From: Actinokineospora spheciospongiae
GTDB lineage: Bacteria; Actinomycetota; Actinomycetes; Mycobacteriales; Pseudonocardiaceae
Reading direction: 5' to 3'
DNA: 64,000 bases
Assembly: GCF_000564855.1 (NCBI RefSeq)
Contig: NZ_AYXG01000074.1
Coordinates: 1 to 64,000, forward strand
The notes under the pieces are model-generated. The model worked only from the letters and a program-made list of their open reading frames with translations. It searched no databases and was not told the DNA's origin. The position numbers and the translations under genes are program-made. Shown in pieces: positions 35,286 to 45,722 of the stretch; position 1 is the stretch's first letter, and every line of letters begins with the position of its first letter.

Positions 35286-36506
35286 GTGGTGGTTTGGCTG
35301 CTGGGGCTGGTGCTGTTCGCGCTGGGCATCGGGCTGTCGGTGGCGCTGCACGAGGCGGGTCACATGCTGACCGCCAAGGCCTTCGGCATGAAGGTGCGCC
35401 GGTACTTCATCGGATTCGGCCCGAAGGTGTTCTCTTTCCGCCGGGGGGAGACCGAGTACGGCTTGAAGATCATCCCCGGTGGTGGTTTCTGTGACATCGC
35501 GGGCATGACGGCGCTCGACCCGGTGACACCCGAAGAGGCGCCCCGGGCGATGTGGCGCTACTCCACGTGGAAGCGCGTGGTGGTGATGTCCGCGGGTTCG
35601 CTGACGCACTTCGTCCTGGGCTTCATCATCTTGTACTTGATGGCCGTCACCATGGGTCTGCCCAACACCGACCTGCGACCGATCGTCGGCGCCACGGCGT
35701 GCGCCGTGCCGACTCAGGACCGGGTCGAGTTGACGCTGCCCGAGTGCGGTCCGAACGACCCCTCGCCCGCCGCGGCCGCGGGCATCCAGGAGGGTGACGA
35801 GATCGTCGCCGTCAACGGCGAGACCGTCTCCACCTGGAAGGACATGGTCGCCAAGGTGCGCGGCCTGAGCGGCCCGAACCGGTTCGACGTCGTCCGCGAC
35901 GGCGAGCGGCGTACCGTGACGATGGACGTGGCCACCGTCCAGCGGGCCCAGGTGGAAGCGACCAAGGGCAGCCAGGACAACAGGTTGGAACGCGTCGGTG
36001 CCGTCGGTATCTCGCTCAGCGACAGCGTCCCCTACAGCGGGGGCGCCGCCCTGGGGGGGACGCTGGTGTTCACCGGGGACATGTTCGCCAAGACCTGGGA
36101 AGGTCTGATGAACTTCCCGAAGAAGATCCCCGCGGTCGTCCGGGCCATCGGCGGCGAGGACGACCCGGAGCGGCCGGTCAGCGTGGTCGGCGCCAGCGTC
36201 ATCGGCGCCGACGCCGCCGAGCAGGGCATCTGGTCGATCTTCGTGCTGATGCTCGCGGCGCTGAACTTCTTCGTCGGCGTGTTCAACCTGCTGCCGCTGC
36301 TGCCGCTCGACGGCGGGCACATCGCGGTGGTGCTCTACGAGCGGGTGCGCGACGCCCTGCGCAAGCTGCGCGGCAAGGCGCCGGGCGGCCCGGTCGACTA
36401 CAACAAGCTCGCGGGGGTCACCATGGTCTTCGTCATCCTCGGCGGCGCGGTCGTGCTGCTGACGGTGACCGCCGACGTGATCAACCCGATCCGACTACCC
36501 CAGTAG
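35286..36506 (+). CDS. rip1: Site-2 protease Rip1/RseP (M50 intramembrane metalloprotease)
   Basis: 406 residues from GTG at 35286 with GGAGGG 8 bases upstream. The zinc motif HEAGH is at residues 22-26 in the first membrane helix. FGMKVRRYFIGFGPKVFSF is typical of the family. A PDZ domain follows (about residues 155-260, GIQEGDEIVAVNGETV), and the C-terminal NLLPLLPLDGGH carries the second catalytic motif. Rip1 cuts anti-sigma factors and other single-pass membrane proteins. The order dxr-rip1-ispG is the same in M. tuberculosis. Confidence 0.96.
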   Translation: MVVWLLGLVLFALGIGLSVALHEAGHMLTAKAFGMKVRRYFIGFGPKVFSFRRGETEYGLKIIPGGGFCDIAGMTALDPVTPEEAPRAMWRYSTWKRVVVMSAGSLTHFVLGFIILYLMAVTMGLPNTDLRPIVGATACAVPTQDRVELTLPECGPNDPSPAAAAGIQEGDEIVAVNGETVSTWKDMVAKVRGLSGPNRFDVVRDGERRTVTMDVATVQRAQVEATKGSQDNRLERVGAVGISLSDSVPYSGGAALGGTLVFTGDMFAKTWEGLMNFPKKIPAVVRAIGGEDDPERPVSVVGASVIGADAAEQGIWSIFVLMLAALNFFVGVFNLLPLLPLDGGHIAVVLYERVRDALRKLRGKAPGGPVDYNKLAGVTMVFVILGGAVVLLTVTADVINPIRLPQ

Positions 36507-36533
36507 CTGTTCGCAGAGAGGTCAGAAGAGACG

Positions 36534-37694
<1,161 letters not shown>

Positions 37695-37697
37695 CCC

Positions 37698-37736
37698 GCC
37701 GAAGCCCCGGTTCGGGCACCGGTGACGGGGCTCGGC
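37698..37736 (+). terminator. Hairpin after ispG
   Basis: GCCGAAGCCCCG pairs with CGGGGCTCGGC with one bulged base, starting 4 bases past the ispG stop. The 16-base loop is fairly long. Confidence 0.6.
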
Positions 37737-37780
37737 CGGGGTTGGGTGATCCTCGGATTTCGGACCCGGGGATTGTCTGG

Positions 37781-37786
37781 CAGTCT
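37781..37786 (+). promoter_or_regulatory. -10 of a putative leaderless promoter for the GNAT gene
   Basis: TGG-CAGTCT ends 6 nt before the GTG at 37793. Confidence 0.45.
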
Positions 37787-37792
37787 TGAGGG

Positions 37793-38650
37793 GTGTTGCG
37801 GCTGGCAGGAGCGAGGCTGCTCGACGAACGGGATGACCAGGCGGTGCGCGCCGTGCTGACCGCCGATCCCGTGGCGTCCTGCATGGTCGCGTCGCGGGTG
37901 GAATCGGTCGGGTTGGACCCGTGGCGCCTCGGTGGCGAGGTGTGGGGGTGCGACCCGCGCGGGCTGCGCGGGGGTGGGCGGCTCGACGCGCTGTGCTTCG
38001 CCGGGCCGAACCTGATCCCGTTGCGGGGCAAGCGGTCGGCGCTGCGGGCGTTCGCCGACCGGGCGGTGCGCAGGCGGCGGATGTGCTCGTCGATGGTCGG
38101 ACCCGCCGAGCAGGTCCTGGGGCTGTGGGCGGAGTTGGAGAACGACTGGGGCCCGGCCCGCGAGGTGCGGGCGGACCAGCCGCTGATGGCCATCTCCGAG
38201 CCGCCCCGGGTCGCGCCCGACCCGCTGGTGCGGCCGGTGCGGCCGGAGGAGCTGGAGCGGTACCTGCCCGCGGCGATCGCCATGTTCATCGAGGAGGTCG
38301 GCATCGACCCCCGGGTCGGTGACGGCGGGGCGGGCTACCGGGCCCGGGTCGCCGAGCTGATCGCGGCCGGGCGGGCGTTCGCCAGGTTCGACGGCCGCGA
38401 CGTGGTGTTCAAGGCCGAGATCGGGGCGCTGTCCGGTGCCGTCGGGCAGATCCAGGGCGTGTGGGTGCACCCCGACCGGCGCGGTGAGGGGCTGGCCGGT
38501 GGTGGGACCGCCGCGGTGGTCAACCGGCTGGTCACGACCATGGGGCGCACCGCCAGCCTCTACGTCAACGCCTACAACACCCCGGCCCGCGCCGTCTACG
38601 ACCGGGTCGGGTTCACCCAGGTCGGGCAGTACGCCACGGTGCTGTTCTGA
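37793..38650 (+). CDS. GNAT family N-acetyltransferase (DUF4081-type)
   Basis: 285 residues from GTG at 37793. The N-terminal half (LLDERDDQAVRAVLTADPVA, then FAGPNLIPLRG) is the actinobacterial DUF4081-like region; the C-terminal half is a GNAT fold with FKAEIGALSGAVGQIQGVWV, HPDRRGEGLAGGGTAAVV (acetyl-CoA loop) and LYVNAYNTPARAVYDRVGF. The same gene follows ispG in M. tuberculosis (Rv2867c). The substrate is unknown. Confidence 0.9.
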   Translation: MLRLAGARLLDERDDQAVRAVLTADPVASCMVASRVESVGLDPWRLGGEVWGCDPRGLRGGGRLDALCFAGPNLIPLRGKRSALRAFADRAVRRRRMCSSMVGPAEQVLGLWAELENDWGPAREVRADQPLMAISEPPRVAPDPLVRPVRPEELERYLPAAIAMFIEEVGIDPRVGDGGAGYRARVAELIAAGRAFARFDGRDVVFKAEIGALSGAVGQIQGVWVHPDRRGEGLAGGGTAAVVNRLVTTMGRTASLYVNAYNTPARAVYDRVGFTQVGQYATVLF

Positions 38651-38673
38651 CCCGACCCTGACGTGGGTGCGGG

Positions 38674-38679
38674 CATACT
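38674..38679 (+). promoter_or_regulatory. -10 of a putative leaderless promoter for the PBP gene
   Basis: CATACT ends 7 nt before the GTG at 38687. The same hexamer precedes the MFS gene at 44395. Confidence 0.45.
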
Positions 38680-38686
38680 CGTCGCC

Positions 38687-40489
38687 GTGCGCGCCTCCCT
38701 CCGCCGTCCCGCGGCCCTGCTCACCGCCCTGCTCGTCGCCCTGCCGCTGTCCGCGTGCGGGGTGTTCGGTTCCGAGACCGGCCCGGAGCAGGCCGCCCAG
38801 CAATTCCTGGCCGCCTTCGCCGGGGGTGACTCGGCGACGGCCTCGCAGCAGACCGACTCGCCGGAGTCGGCGCGGGCGCTGATGGACAAGGTGCGGACCG
38901 CGCTCAAGCCCTCGACCGTGATCGCCAGGGTGGACAAGGTCGACACCGGCCAGGGCACGGCCAGGGCCGCCTTCGAGATCACCTGGGACCTCGGCCGCAA
39001 CCGGCGGTGGACCTACGACAGCTCCTTCGACCTCATCGGCGGCGACGACGCGTGGAAGGTCCGGTGGGCGCCGACGGTGCTGCACCCGGAGTTGGGCGCG
39101 CAGCAGAGCCTCGCCGTGGAGGACTCCGAGGCGACCCTGGCGCCGGTGCTCGACCGCGACGGCACCCCGGTGCTGAACCCGGAGCGGGTCGTCTCGGTGC
39201 TGTTCGACCAGGCCGAGGCGGGGGACGCGAACGCCATCGCCGGTCAACTGGCGCAGGCGTTGTCCGGGATCGACCCGACGATCACCGCGCAGAGCATCCT
39301 CGACGGCGCCAAGGCGGCGGGCGCGGGCGGCTACCAGGTGGTGGCGCTGCGCGACGCCGACTACCAGAAGGTCAAGTCGCTCATCTACGACCTGCCCGGC
39401 GTCCGCTTCCCCGCCGAGTCGCGGCTGCTGCCCGCCGACCGCGCCCTCGCGCCCACCCTGATGCCCGCCGTCCGCAAGGTGATCGAGGACCAGGTGCAGG
39501 GCAAGGCCGGGTGGCGGGTCTACACCGTCGACAGCGCGGGCAACGAGAGCCAGGTGCTGCACGACAAGCCCGCCGAGCCTGCCAAGGCGGTCAGCCTGGC
39601 GCTGAGCACCCGGGTGCAGCAGGCCGCGCAGGCCGCGATCGCGGGCGAGGCCACCCCGTCGATGCTCGTGGCCATCCAGCCCTCCACCGGCGACCTGCTC
39701 GCCGTGGCGCAGAACGCCCCGGCCGACGCGGCGGGCCAGCTCGCGCTCACCGGCCGCTACCCGCCGGGCTCCACCTTCAAGATCGTCACCGCCGCGCAGG
39801 CCATCGCGGCGGGCACGGTCACCGGTGAGACGCCCCTGGGCTGCCCGCCCGCGATCGTGGTCAACGGCCGGGAGATCCCCAACAGCGGCAGGTTCGACAA
39901 GGGTGTCGTCCCGCTGCGCAGCGCCTTCGCCTTCTCCTGCAACACCACCTTCGCCGACCTGGCCACCAGGATGGGCGCGGGCGACCTGACCGCCATGGCG
40001 AAGAAGCTGGGCCTGGGCCTGGACTACGTGGTGCCCGGGATCACCACCATCACCGGTTCCGTGCCCGCGGCCTCGGACGTCAACGAGCGCGCCGAGGACG
40101 GCTTCGGCCAGGGCAAGGTCGTGGCCAGCCCGTTCGGCATGGCGGTGGTCACCGCCACCGTGGCGTCCGGGTCGGTGCCCAAGCCGGTGCTGGTGCGCGG
40201 GGCCGAGACCCAGGTCGACGAGCAGCAGGAGCCGCTGCCCGCCGCCGTGCTGGAGCAGGTGCGCGGCATGATGCGCGAGGTCGTGGCGGGCGGCACCGCG
40301 GGCGCGCTGGCCCCCTACGGCGACGTGCGCGGCAAGACCGGCACCGCCCAGTTCGGCGACGGCACGCGCTCGCACGGCTGGTTCGTCGGCTACCGCGGTG
40401 ACCTGGCGTTCGCCGTGCTGCTCACCGACGTCGGCCAGTCCGGCACCGCGGTCGCCGCGACCGGCCGGTTCCTCGCCGCCGTCGGGTGA
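38687..40489 (+). CDS. Lipoprotein class B penicillin-binding protein (Rv2864c-like)
   Basis: 600 residues from GTG at 38687. The signal ends in a lipobox (LPLSAC, Cys about residue 24). An NTF2-like MecA_N domain (about 30-145) is followed by the PBP dimerisation region. The transpeptidase domain has Ser362 in [10 protein letters not shown] (SxxK), Ser417 in FSCNTTF (SxN) and Lys550 in GKTGTAQ (KTG). Cross-links peptidoglycan at the outer membrane face. Genes in this position in mycobacteria (Rv2864c) are lipoprotein PBPs. Domain order and motifs are complete, so it should be active and beta-lactam sensitive or tolerant depending on the pocket. Confidence 0.94.
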   Translation: MRASLRRPAALLTALLVALPLSACGVFGSETGPEQAAQQFLAAFAGGDSATASQQTDSPESARALMDKVRTALKPSTVIARVDKVDTGQGTARAAFEITWDLGRNRRWTYDSSFDLIGGDDAWKVRWAPTVLHPELGAQQSLAVEDSEATLAPVLDRDGTPVLNPERVVSVLFDQAEAGDANAIAGQLAQALSGIDPTITAQSILDGAKAAGAGGYQVVALRDADYQKVKSLIYDLPGVRFPAESRLLPADRALAPTLMPAVRKVIEDQVQGKAGWRVYTVDSAGNESQVLHDKPAEPAKAVSLALSTRVQQAAQAAIAGEATPSMLVAIQPSTGDLLAVAQNAPADAAGQLALTGRYPPGSTFKIVTAAQAIAAGTVTGETPLGCPPAIVVNGREIPNSGRFDKGVVPLRSAFAFSCNTTFADLATRMGAGDLTAMAKKLGLGLDYVVPGITTITGSVPAASDVNERAEDGFGQGKVVASPFGMAVVTATVASGSVPKPVLVRGAETQVDEQQEPLPAAVLEQVRGMMREVVAGGTAGALAPYGDVRGKTGTAQFGDGTRSHGWFVGYRGDLAFAVLLTDVGQSGTAVAATGRFLAAVG

Positions 40490-40510
40490 CACCCCGATCG
40501 GGGGTGGTCG

Positions 40511-40516
40511 TAATGT
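40511..40516 (+). promoter_or_regulatory. -10 of a putative leaderless promoter for map
   Basis: TAATGT ends 7 nt before the ATG at 40524; no Shine-Dalgarno is present. Confidence 0.5.
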
Positions 40517-40523
40517 GGTGACC

Positions 40524-41381
40524 ATGTCCGTGCGTACCCCGTTGAGCCCAGGAGTGCAGGCCCCGCGCCGTGCCGTGCCGTCGTCGATCGTGCGGCCGGA
40601 GTACGTGGACAAGCCCGCGCCGCGCAAGAACACCGACCCGCACGTGCAGCCGCCCGAGGTCGTCGAGGCGATGCGGGTGGCCGGGCGGATCGCCGCGCGG
40701 GCCCTGCGGGCCGGTGGCGAGGCGGTCAAGCCGGGGGCGACCACCGACGACATCGACGCGGTGGTGCACGAGTTCCTGCTCGACCACCACGCCTACCCCT
40801 CGACCCTGGGCTACCGGCGCTTCCCCAAGTCCTGCTGCGTCTCGCTCAACGAGGTCATCTGCCACGGCATCCCGGACTCGACGGTGATCGAGGACGGCGA
40901 CATCGTCAACATCGACGTCACCGCGTTCATCGGCGGCGTGCACGGCGACACGAACGCCACCTTCCTCGCGGGCGAGGTCGCCGAGGAGAACCGGCTGCTG
41001 GTGGAGCGCACGCACGAGGCCACCATGCGCGCGATCAAGGCGGTCCGGCCCGGCCGCCAGCTCAACGTGGTCGGCCGGGTGATCGAGGCCTACGCCCGCC
41101 GCTTCGGCTACGGCGTGGTCCGCGACTTCACCGGCCACGGCATCGGCCGCTCGTTCCACAGCGGCCTGGTCGTCCTGCACTACGAGGACACGAACGTGCG
41201 CACCGAGATCGAGCCGGGCATGACCTTCACCATCGAGCCGATGATCACCCTCGGCGGCATCGAGTGGGACATGTGGGACGACAACTGGACCGTCACCACC
41301 AAGGATAAGAGCTGGACCGCCCAGTTCGAGCACACGGTCCTGGTCACCGACTCCGGCGCGGAGATCCTCACCCTGCCGTGA
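40524..41381 (+). CDS. map: Type I methionine aminopeptidase (MapB-like)
   Basis: 285 residues from ATG at 40524. The N-terminal 40-residue extension with [13 protein letters not shown] is typical of actinobacterial type Ic enzymes, as in M. tuberculosis MapB. The pita-bread core has [40 protein letters not shown] (Asp ligands), [12 protein letters not shown] (His), MTFTIEPMI (Glu) and FEHTVLVT (Glu). Removes initiator Met. Its last bases overlap the convergent hydrolase gene by 14 bp. Confidence 0.96.
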   Translation: MSVRTPLSPGVQAPRRAVPSSIVRPEYVDKPAPRKNTDPHVQPPEVVEAMRVAGRIAARALRAGGEAVKPGATTDDIDAVVHEFLLDHHAYPSTLGYRRFPKSCCVSLNEVICHGIPDSTVIEDGDIVNIDVTAFIGGVHGDTNATFLAGEVAEENRLLVERTHEATMRAIKAVRPGRQLNVVGRVIEAYARRFGYGVVRDFTGHGIGRSFHSGLVVLHYEDTNVRTEIEPGMTFTIEPMITLGGIEWDMWDDNWTVTTKDKSWTAQFEHTVLVTDSGAEILTLP

Positions 41382-42063
41382 CCGGGCCGATCCCGAGGTC
41401 GGCGAACACCTCCAGCACGGCGCGCGCGACCGGCCCCGGTGTGGTCGCGCACGCCAGGTGGTGCAGGTCCAGGTCCCGGGTCGGCCACCCGTTCGCCCGC
41501 GCCTCGACCAGGTCGGCCGGGTGTGACAGGCCGACGTACCCGGTCGGGCCGGTCCACGGCACGCTCGGCCGGGCCTCCTTGAGGTAGGCGTGCGGCACCT
41601 CGGGCAGCTCGTCGACGATCGCCGCCCGCAGTCCCGGCTCGGCCACCAGCCCGGCCGCGCCCTCGCCCCACCGGCCCTCGTCGGCGCGCATCGCCGCGTA
41701 CCGGGCGGGGTCCAGCTCGCGCAGGCTCAGCCCCGGCGTGGGCAGCTCGGCGTCGAGGTAGACCAGCGCGGCCACGTCCAGCCCCCCGGCGTCGGCCAGC
41801 TCGTCGGCGAACGCGGGCAGCAGCGGCCCGGCCCCGCCGTGCCCGACCAGGGCCAGCGGCCCGGCCAGCCCGGCCTCGGACACCGCGTCGGCGAACGCCC
41901 CGATCAGCCGCTGGTGCACCGGCGGCGCCACCACGCTGGGCAGCAGGTCCAGCAGGAACGCGGGGTGGCCGGACCCGGCGAGCGCGTCCGCGAGCGGGCG
42001 CAGGGTCGCCGGACCCAGGTAGGGGCTGTGCACCAGGACGGCGGTGACCGATGCGGCGGGCAT
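41368..42063 (-). CDS. Alpha/beta hydrolase fold protein
   Basis: 231 residues from ATG at 42063. [20 protein letters not shown] is a typical first strand and oxyanion region; [16 protein letters not shown] replaces the usual GxSxG nucleophile elbow by GHGGAG, so the catalytic Ser may be absent. Later strands [20 protein letters not shown] and [12 protein letters not shown] hold the candidate acid and His. Enzyme activity is therefore uncertain. It is divergent from cobQ, with a leaderless promoter signature. Confidence 0.78.
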   Translation of the reverse strand: MPAASVTAVLVHSPYLGPATLRPLADALAGSGHPAFLLDLLPSVVAPPVHQRLIGAFADAVSEAGLAGPLALVGHGGAGPLLPAFADELADAGGLDVAALVYLDAELPTPGLSLRELDPARYAAMRADEGRWGEGAAGLVAEPGLRAAIVDELPEVPHAYLKEARPSVPWTGPTGYVGLSHPADLVEARANGWPTRDLDLHHLACATTPGPVARAVLEVFADLGIGPVTAG

Positions 42064-42070
42064 GACCGGG

Positions 42071-42076
42071 ATGATG
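42071..42076 (-). promoter_or_regulatory. -10 of a putative leaderless promoter for the hydrolase
   Basis: On the minus strand CATCAT ends 7 nt before the ATG at 42063. The site lies between the divergent hydrolase and cobQ starts. Confidence 0.4.
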
Positions 42077-42112
42077 GCAGCCGGGTACGACGAGCGGGGA
42101 GGCAACGCGCGG

Positions 42113-43633
42113 ATGGTCGGAGCACTGCTGGTCGCGGGCACGACGTCGGACGCGGGCAAGAGCGTCCTCGTCGCCGGTCTCTGCCGCTGGTTGGCCCGCC
42201 GCGGGGTGCGGGTGGCGCCGTTCAAGGCGCAGAACATGTCGAACAACTCGATGGTCACCCCGGACGGCGGTGAGATCGGCCGGGCGCAGGCGGTGCAGGC
42301 CGCCGCGTGCGGCCTGGAACCGTCGGTGCGGTTCAACCCGGTGCTGCTCAAGCCCGGGTCCGACCGCAGCTCGCAGGTCGTGGTGCTGGGCAGGCCGGTG
42401 GGGGTGGCGAGCGCCGTGTCCTACCGGGAGCGCAAGGCCGAGCTGATGACGACCGTGCTGGACACCCTCGCCGGGTTGCGCGCGGACTACGAGGCGGTGG
42501 TGTGCGAGGGCGCCGGGTCGCCGACCGAGATCAACCTGCGCGCCACCGACATCGCCAACATGGGCTTGGCGCGCGCCGCCGGGCTGCCGGTGCTGGTGGT
42601 CGGCGACATCGACCGCGGCGGGGTGTTCGCGCACCTGTTCGGCACCCTGGCCCTGCTCGACGCCGCCGACCAGGCGCTGGTCAGCGGGTTCGTGGTCAAC
42701 AAGTTCCGCGGCGACCCGGCGCTGCTCGACCCCGGGTTGGTCCAGTTGCGCGGGCTGACCGGCCGCCCGGTGCTGGGGGTGCTGCCGTGGCGGGAGGAGC
42801 TGTGGCTCGACGCGGAGGACTCGCTGTCCTACACCGCTGACGGGGTCGTCGGCAGGCCCGCGCCCGCGCTGGGCTCGCAGTGGCTGCGGGTCGCGGTGGT
42901 GCGGCTGCCGCGCATCTCCAACGCCACCGACGTCGAGGCGCTGGCCTGCGAGCCGGGGGTGTCGGTGCGGTTCGTCACCGAGCCGTCGCGGCTGGCCGAC
43001 GCCGACCTGGTGGTGCTGCCCGGGTCGAAGTCCACCGTGGCCGACCTGGCCTGGCTGCGCTCGACCGGGCTGGCCGACGCGGTCGCTGCGCACGCCGCCA
43101 AGGGGCTGCCGGTGCTGGGGATCTGCGGCGGCTTCCAGATGCTCGGCGCGCGCATCGAGGACCGGGTGGAGTCCGGCGCGGGCGTGGTCGACGGGCTGGG
43201 CCTGCTCGACGTCGACTTCGAGTTCGCCGAGGAGAAGACCCTGACCCGCCCGACCGGGACCGCGTTCGGCGTCCCGGCGACCGGTTACGAGATCCACCAC
43301 GGCCGGGTCGTGCGCACCACCCTGCCCGGCCTGTTGACCCTCCCCGACGGAACCGGGGAGGGCGCGGTGTCCGGCGCGGTCCTGGGCACCCACTGGCACG
43401 GCCTGCTGGAGGACGACGGCGTGCGCCGCGCCCTGCTGCGCCGCGTCGCCGCCTGGTCCGGCCGCGACGGTTTCCTCGGGGCCGACGACGTCTCCTTCAC
43501 CGCCGCCCGAGCCGCCCAGCTCGACCTGCTCGGCGACCTGGTCGCCGAGCACCTCGACACCGACGCGGTGCTGCGCCTGCTCGACCGGGGAGCGACCCCC
43601 GGGCTGCCGTTCGTGCCGCCGGGCGCGCCCTAG
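42113..43633 (+). CDS. cobQ: Cobyric acid synthase CobQ
   Basis: 506 residues from ATG at 42113 with GGGGAGG upstream. Amidates cobyrinic acid a,c-diamide at four carboxylates using Gln and ATP. The N-terminal dethiobiotin-synthetase-like domain has [51 protein letters not shown] and [13 protein letters not shown]. The C-terminal glutaminase has [10 protein letters not shown] (nucleophile Cys) and [11 protein letters not shown]. Corrin ring genes cobM and cobL lie 10 kb downstream. Confidence 0.96.
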   Translation: MVGALLVAGTTSDAGKSVLVAGLCRWLARRGVRVAPFKAQNMSNNSMVTPDGGEIGRAQAVQAAACGLEPSVRFNPVLLKPGSDRSSQVVVLGRPVGVASAVSYRERKAELMTTVLDTLAGLRADYEAVVCEGAGSPTEINLRATDIANMGLARAAGLPVLVVGDIDRGGVFAHLFGTLALLDAADQALVSGFVVNKFRGDPALLDPGLVQLRGLTGRPVLGVLPWREELWLDAEDSLSYTADGVVGRPAPALGSQWLRVAVVRLPRISNATDVEALACEPGVSVRFVTEPSRLADADLVVLPGSKSTVADLAWLRSTGLADAVAAHAAKGLPVLGICGGFQMLGARIEDRVESGAGVVDGLGLLDVDFEFAEEKTLTRPTGTAFGVPATGYEIHHGRVVRTTLPGLLTLPDGTGEGAVSGAVLGTHWHGLLEDDGVRRALLRRVAAWSGRDGFLGADDVSFTAARAAQLDLLGDLVAEHLDTDAVLRLLDRGATPGLPFVPPGAP

Positions 43634-43672
43634 ACCACCGGGCACCGCCACCGATGTCCCGGCGGCGGGTGC

Positions 43673-44371
43673 TCAGTCGGCCTCGATGCCCGCGATCAGT
43701 TCGTCGAGGAAGCCGCCCGCCTCAGCGGCCGCGCGGTCGGCGTCGCGCTCGCGGATGGCGGTGAGCAGGCCGCCGTGGTCGATGTCGGCGTTGCGCGGGG
43801 TGGCGTCGACCGTGCTGGCGACCGAGGCGCGGACGATCTCGGTGAGGCCGGAGTACAGCTCGGCGAGCAGGGCGTTGTGCGAGCAGCGCACCACGGCGAT
43901 GTGGAAGGCCGCGTCCTGGTCGACGCCCGCCTCGTAGTCCTTGGCGACCATCGACCGGTCGCGCCGGGCGAGCAGTTCGGTCAGCTCGGTCAGGTCGGCG
44001 TCGGTGCGGTGCTCGGCGGCCATCCGGGCGCCCTCGACCTCCAGGATGCGCCGGACCTGGAGCACGTCGCGCAGCTCGGTGCCCGCGAGCCTGCGCACCG
44101 CGCCGGAGAACTCGCTGGTCGCCCGGACGAAGGTGCCGTCGCCCTGGCGGACCTCCAGGAGACCGGCGTGCGAGAGGGCGCGGACCGCCTCGCGCACGGT
44201 GTTGCGGCCCACGCCGAGGGCGGCGACGAGTTCGGGCTCGGTCGGGATGCGCTCCCCGACCTTCCACTCCCCGCCTGCGATGGCCGAACGCATCTGTTCG
44301 ATCACCTGGTCGACGAGGCCCGATCGCCGGGTAGTGGCCAGCGGCACAGCGCCATCCTCTCGGTCAAACAT
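43673..44371 (-). CDS. GntR family regulator, FadR/FCD type
   Basis: 232 residues from ATG at 44371. The winged helix has ERIPTEPELVAALGVGRNTV and REAVRALSHAGLLEVRQGDG (residues 35-80). The FCD ligand domain (about 100-225) has LQVRRILEVEGARMAAEH and DAAFHIAVVRCSHNALLAEL, with Asp/His ligands that often hold a metal ion. Divergent from the MFS gene with only 23 bp between the starts, so it probably regulates that exporter and itself. Confidence 0.92.
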   Translation of the reverse strand: MFDREDGAVPLATTRRSGLVDQVIEQMRSAIAGGEWKVGERIPTEPELVAALGVGRNTVREAVRALSHAGLLEVRQGDGTFVRATSEFSGAVRRLAGTELRDVLQVRRILEVEGARMAAEHRTDADLTELTELLARRDRSMVAKDYEAGVDQDAAFHIAVVRCSHNALLAELYSGLTEIVRASVASTVDATPRNADIDHGGLLTAIRERDADRAAAEAGGFLDELIAGIEAD

Positions 44372-44382
44372 CCTACGTTTGT

Positions 44383-44388
44383 CATACT
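44383..44388 (+). promoter_or_regulatory. -10 of a putative leaderless promoter for the MFS gene
   Basis: CATACT ends 6 nt before the ATG at 44395 in a 23-bp divergent gap shared with the GntR gene. Confidence 0.45.
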
Positions 44389-44394
44389 CGGTCC

Positions 44395-45681
44395 ATGACG
44401 GTCCAGCGCTGCCCGCAGTCGCCCACGGGTGCCCAGGTCGCCGGGAACGTCAAGAGTGCCATGGACACCCTGTCGCACAGTGGGCCATCAGGACGCAAGC
44501 TCGGGGCGGGACGTCGCAACACCGCGCTGGTCGGCACTCCGCTGCTGGTCGCGGGCGTGGCCTGCGCGGCGGCGAACCTGCGCCCCGCCGTCACCAGCCT
44601 GGCCTCGGTGCTGGAGGAGGTCCGGGTCTCGGTGGGCGCCGGGGAGACCTGGGCGGGCCTGCTCACGGCCGTCCCCGCGGTCTGCTTCGGCGCCGCGGGC
44701 GTGCTCGCCCCCAAGGTCGGCCGGTCGCTGGGCGTGGCCCGCGCGATCGGCGCGGCGATGGCGGTGCTGACCCTGGGCCTGCTGCTGCGCGTCCTCGATG
44801 GCCCGTGGGTGGTCTTGGCGGGCACGCTGGTCGCCTGCGCCGGGATCGCGGTGGGCAACGTGCTGATCCCGGTCGTGATCAAGTCCGCTTTCCCGCGGCG
44901 GGTGGGCGTGGTGACCGGTGTGTACACGGCGGCGCTGGCCGCGGGCGGCGGCCTCGGAGCGGCCCTGACCTCCCCGCTCTCGACCGCCCTGGGCGGCTGG
45001 CGCGGCGCGCTGGCGGCGTGGGCGCTGCTCGGTGCCGGGGCGCTGCTGGTGTGGTCGGCGGGCGCCCGCCACTCCGACACCGAGGCCGACGTCGCCGCGG
45101 CGGCGGTCGTGGGCCGGTCGCTGCTGCGCAACCGGCTGGCGTGGACGGTGACGGCGTTCTTCGGCCTGCAGGCCCTCGTCGCCTACACCGTGATGGGGTG
45201 GATGCCCGAGCTGTTCGTCGACGCGGGCCTGCACCGCGACACGGCGGGGCTGATGCTGGCGATCACCAGCCTCATCGGGGTCCCGGTGAGCCTGCTGGTG
45301 CCGCCGCTGGCCGCCCGCGCCCGCGACCAGTCGGCCTGGATCGTCGGCATGACCCTCATCGGCGGGGTGGGCGTGCTGGGCCTGTGGCTGGCGCCCGCCG
45401 CGGCGCCGCTGCTCTGGGCGGTCCTCGTCGGGGTGGGCATGAGCGTGTTCTCGCTGGCGGTGATGGTCATCTCACTGCGCACCGGCAACGCCGCCGACAC
45501 CGCCACGCTCTCGGCCATGGCGCAGAGCCTCGGCTACCTGATCGGCGCCCTCGGCCCGTTCGCGTTCGGCTCCCTGCACTCGCTGACCGGCGGCTGGACC
45601 GCGTCACTGGTGCTGATCCTGGCCGTCATCGCGGTCCAGGCGGTGGTGGGTCACGCCGCGGGCCGGACCCGCACCGTCTGA
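44395..45681 (+). CDS. CynX/NimT family MFS transporter
   Basis: 428 residues from ATG at 44395. Twelve membrane segments in two bundles. AANLRPAVTSLASVLEEVR near the first helix is the CynX/NimT signature, and RRVGVVTGVYTAALAAGGGLG is the mid-protein motif. A 20-residue soluble N-terminus is unusual; ATG at 44461 would remove it. Family members carry cyanate or 2-nitroimidazole in E. coli; here the substrate is open. Likely controlled by the divergent FadR-type regulator. Confidence 0.9.
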   Translation: MTVQRCPQSPTGAQVAGNVKSAMDTLSHSGPSGRKLGAGRRNTALVGTPLLVAGVACAAANLRPAVTSLASVLEEVRVSVGAGETWAGLLTAVPAVCFGAAGVLAPKVGRSLGVARAIGAAMAVLTLGLLLRVLDGPWVVLAGTLVACAGIAVGNVLIPVVIKSAFPRRVGVVTGVYTAALAAGGGLGAALTSPLSTALGGWRGALAAWALLGAGALLVWSAGARHSDTEADVAAAAVVGRSLLRNRLAWTVTAFFGLQALVAYTVMGWMPELFVDAGLHRDTAGLMLAITSLIGVPVSLLVPPLAARARDQSAWIVGMTLIGGVGVLGLWLAPAAAPLLWAVLVGVGMSVFSLAVMVISLRTGNAADTATLSAMAQSLGYLIGALGPFAFGSLHSLTGGWTASLVLILAVIAVQAVVGHAAGRTRTV

Positions 45682-45720
45682 CCGCCCCCGGCCGGTCCGC
45701 TGCCGGACCGGTCGGGGCGG
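45682..45720. terminator. Bidirectional hairpin between the MFS gene and mtr
   Basis: CCGCCCC and CCGGTCCG on the left pair with CGGACCGG and GGGGCGG on the right, with a small internal mismatch. It fills the 41-bp convergent gap. Confidence 0.68.
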
Positions 45721-45722
45721 GA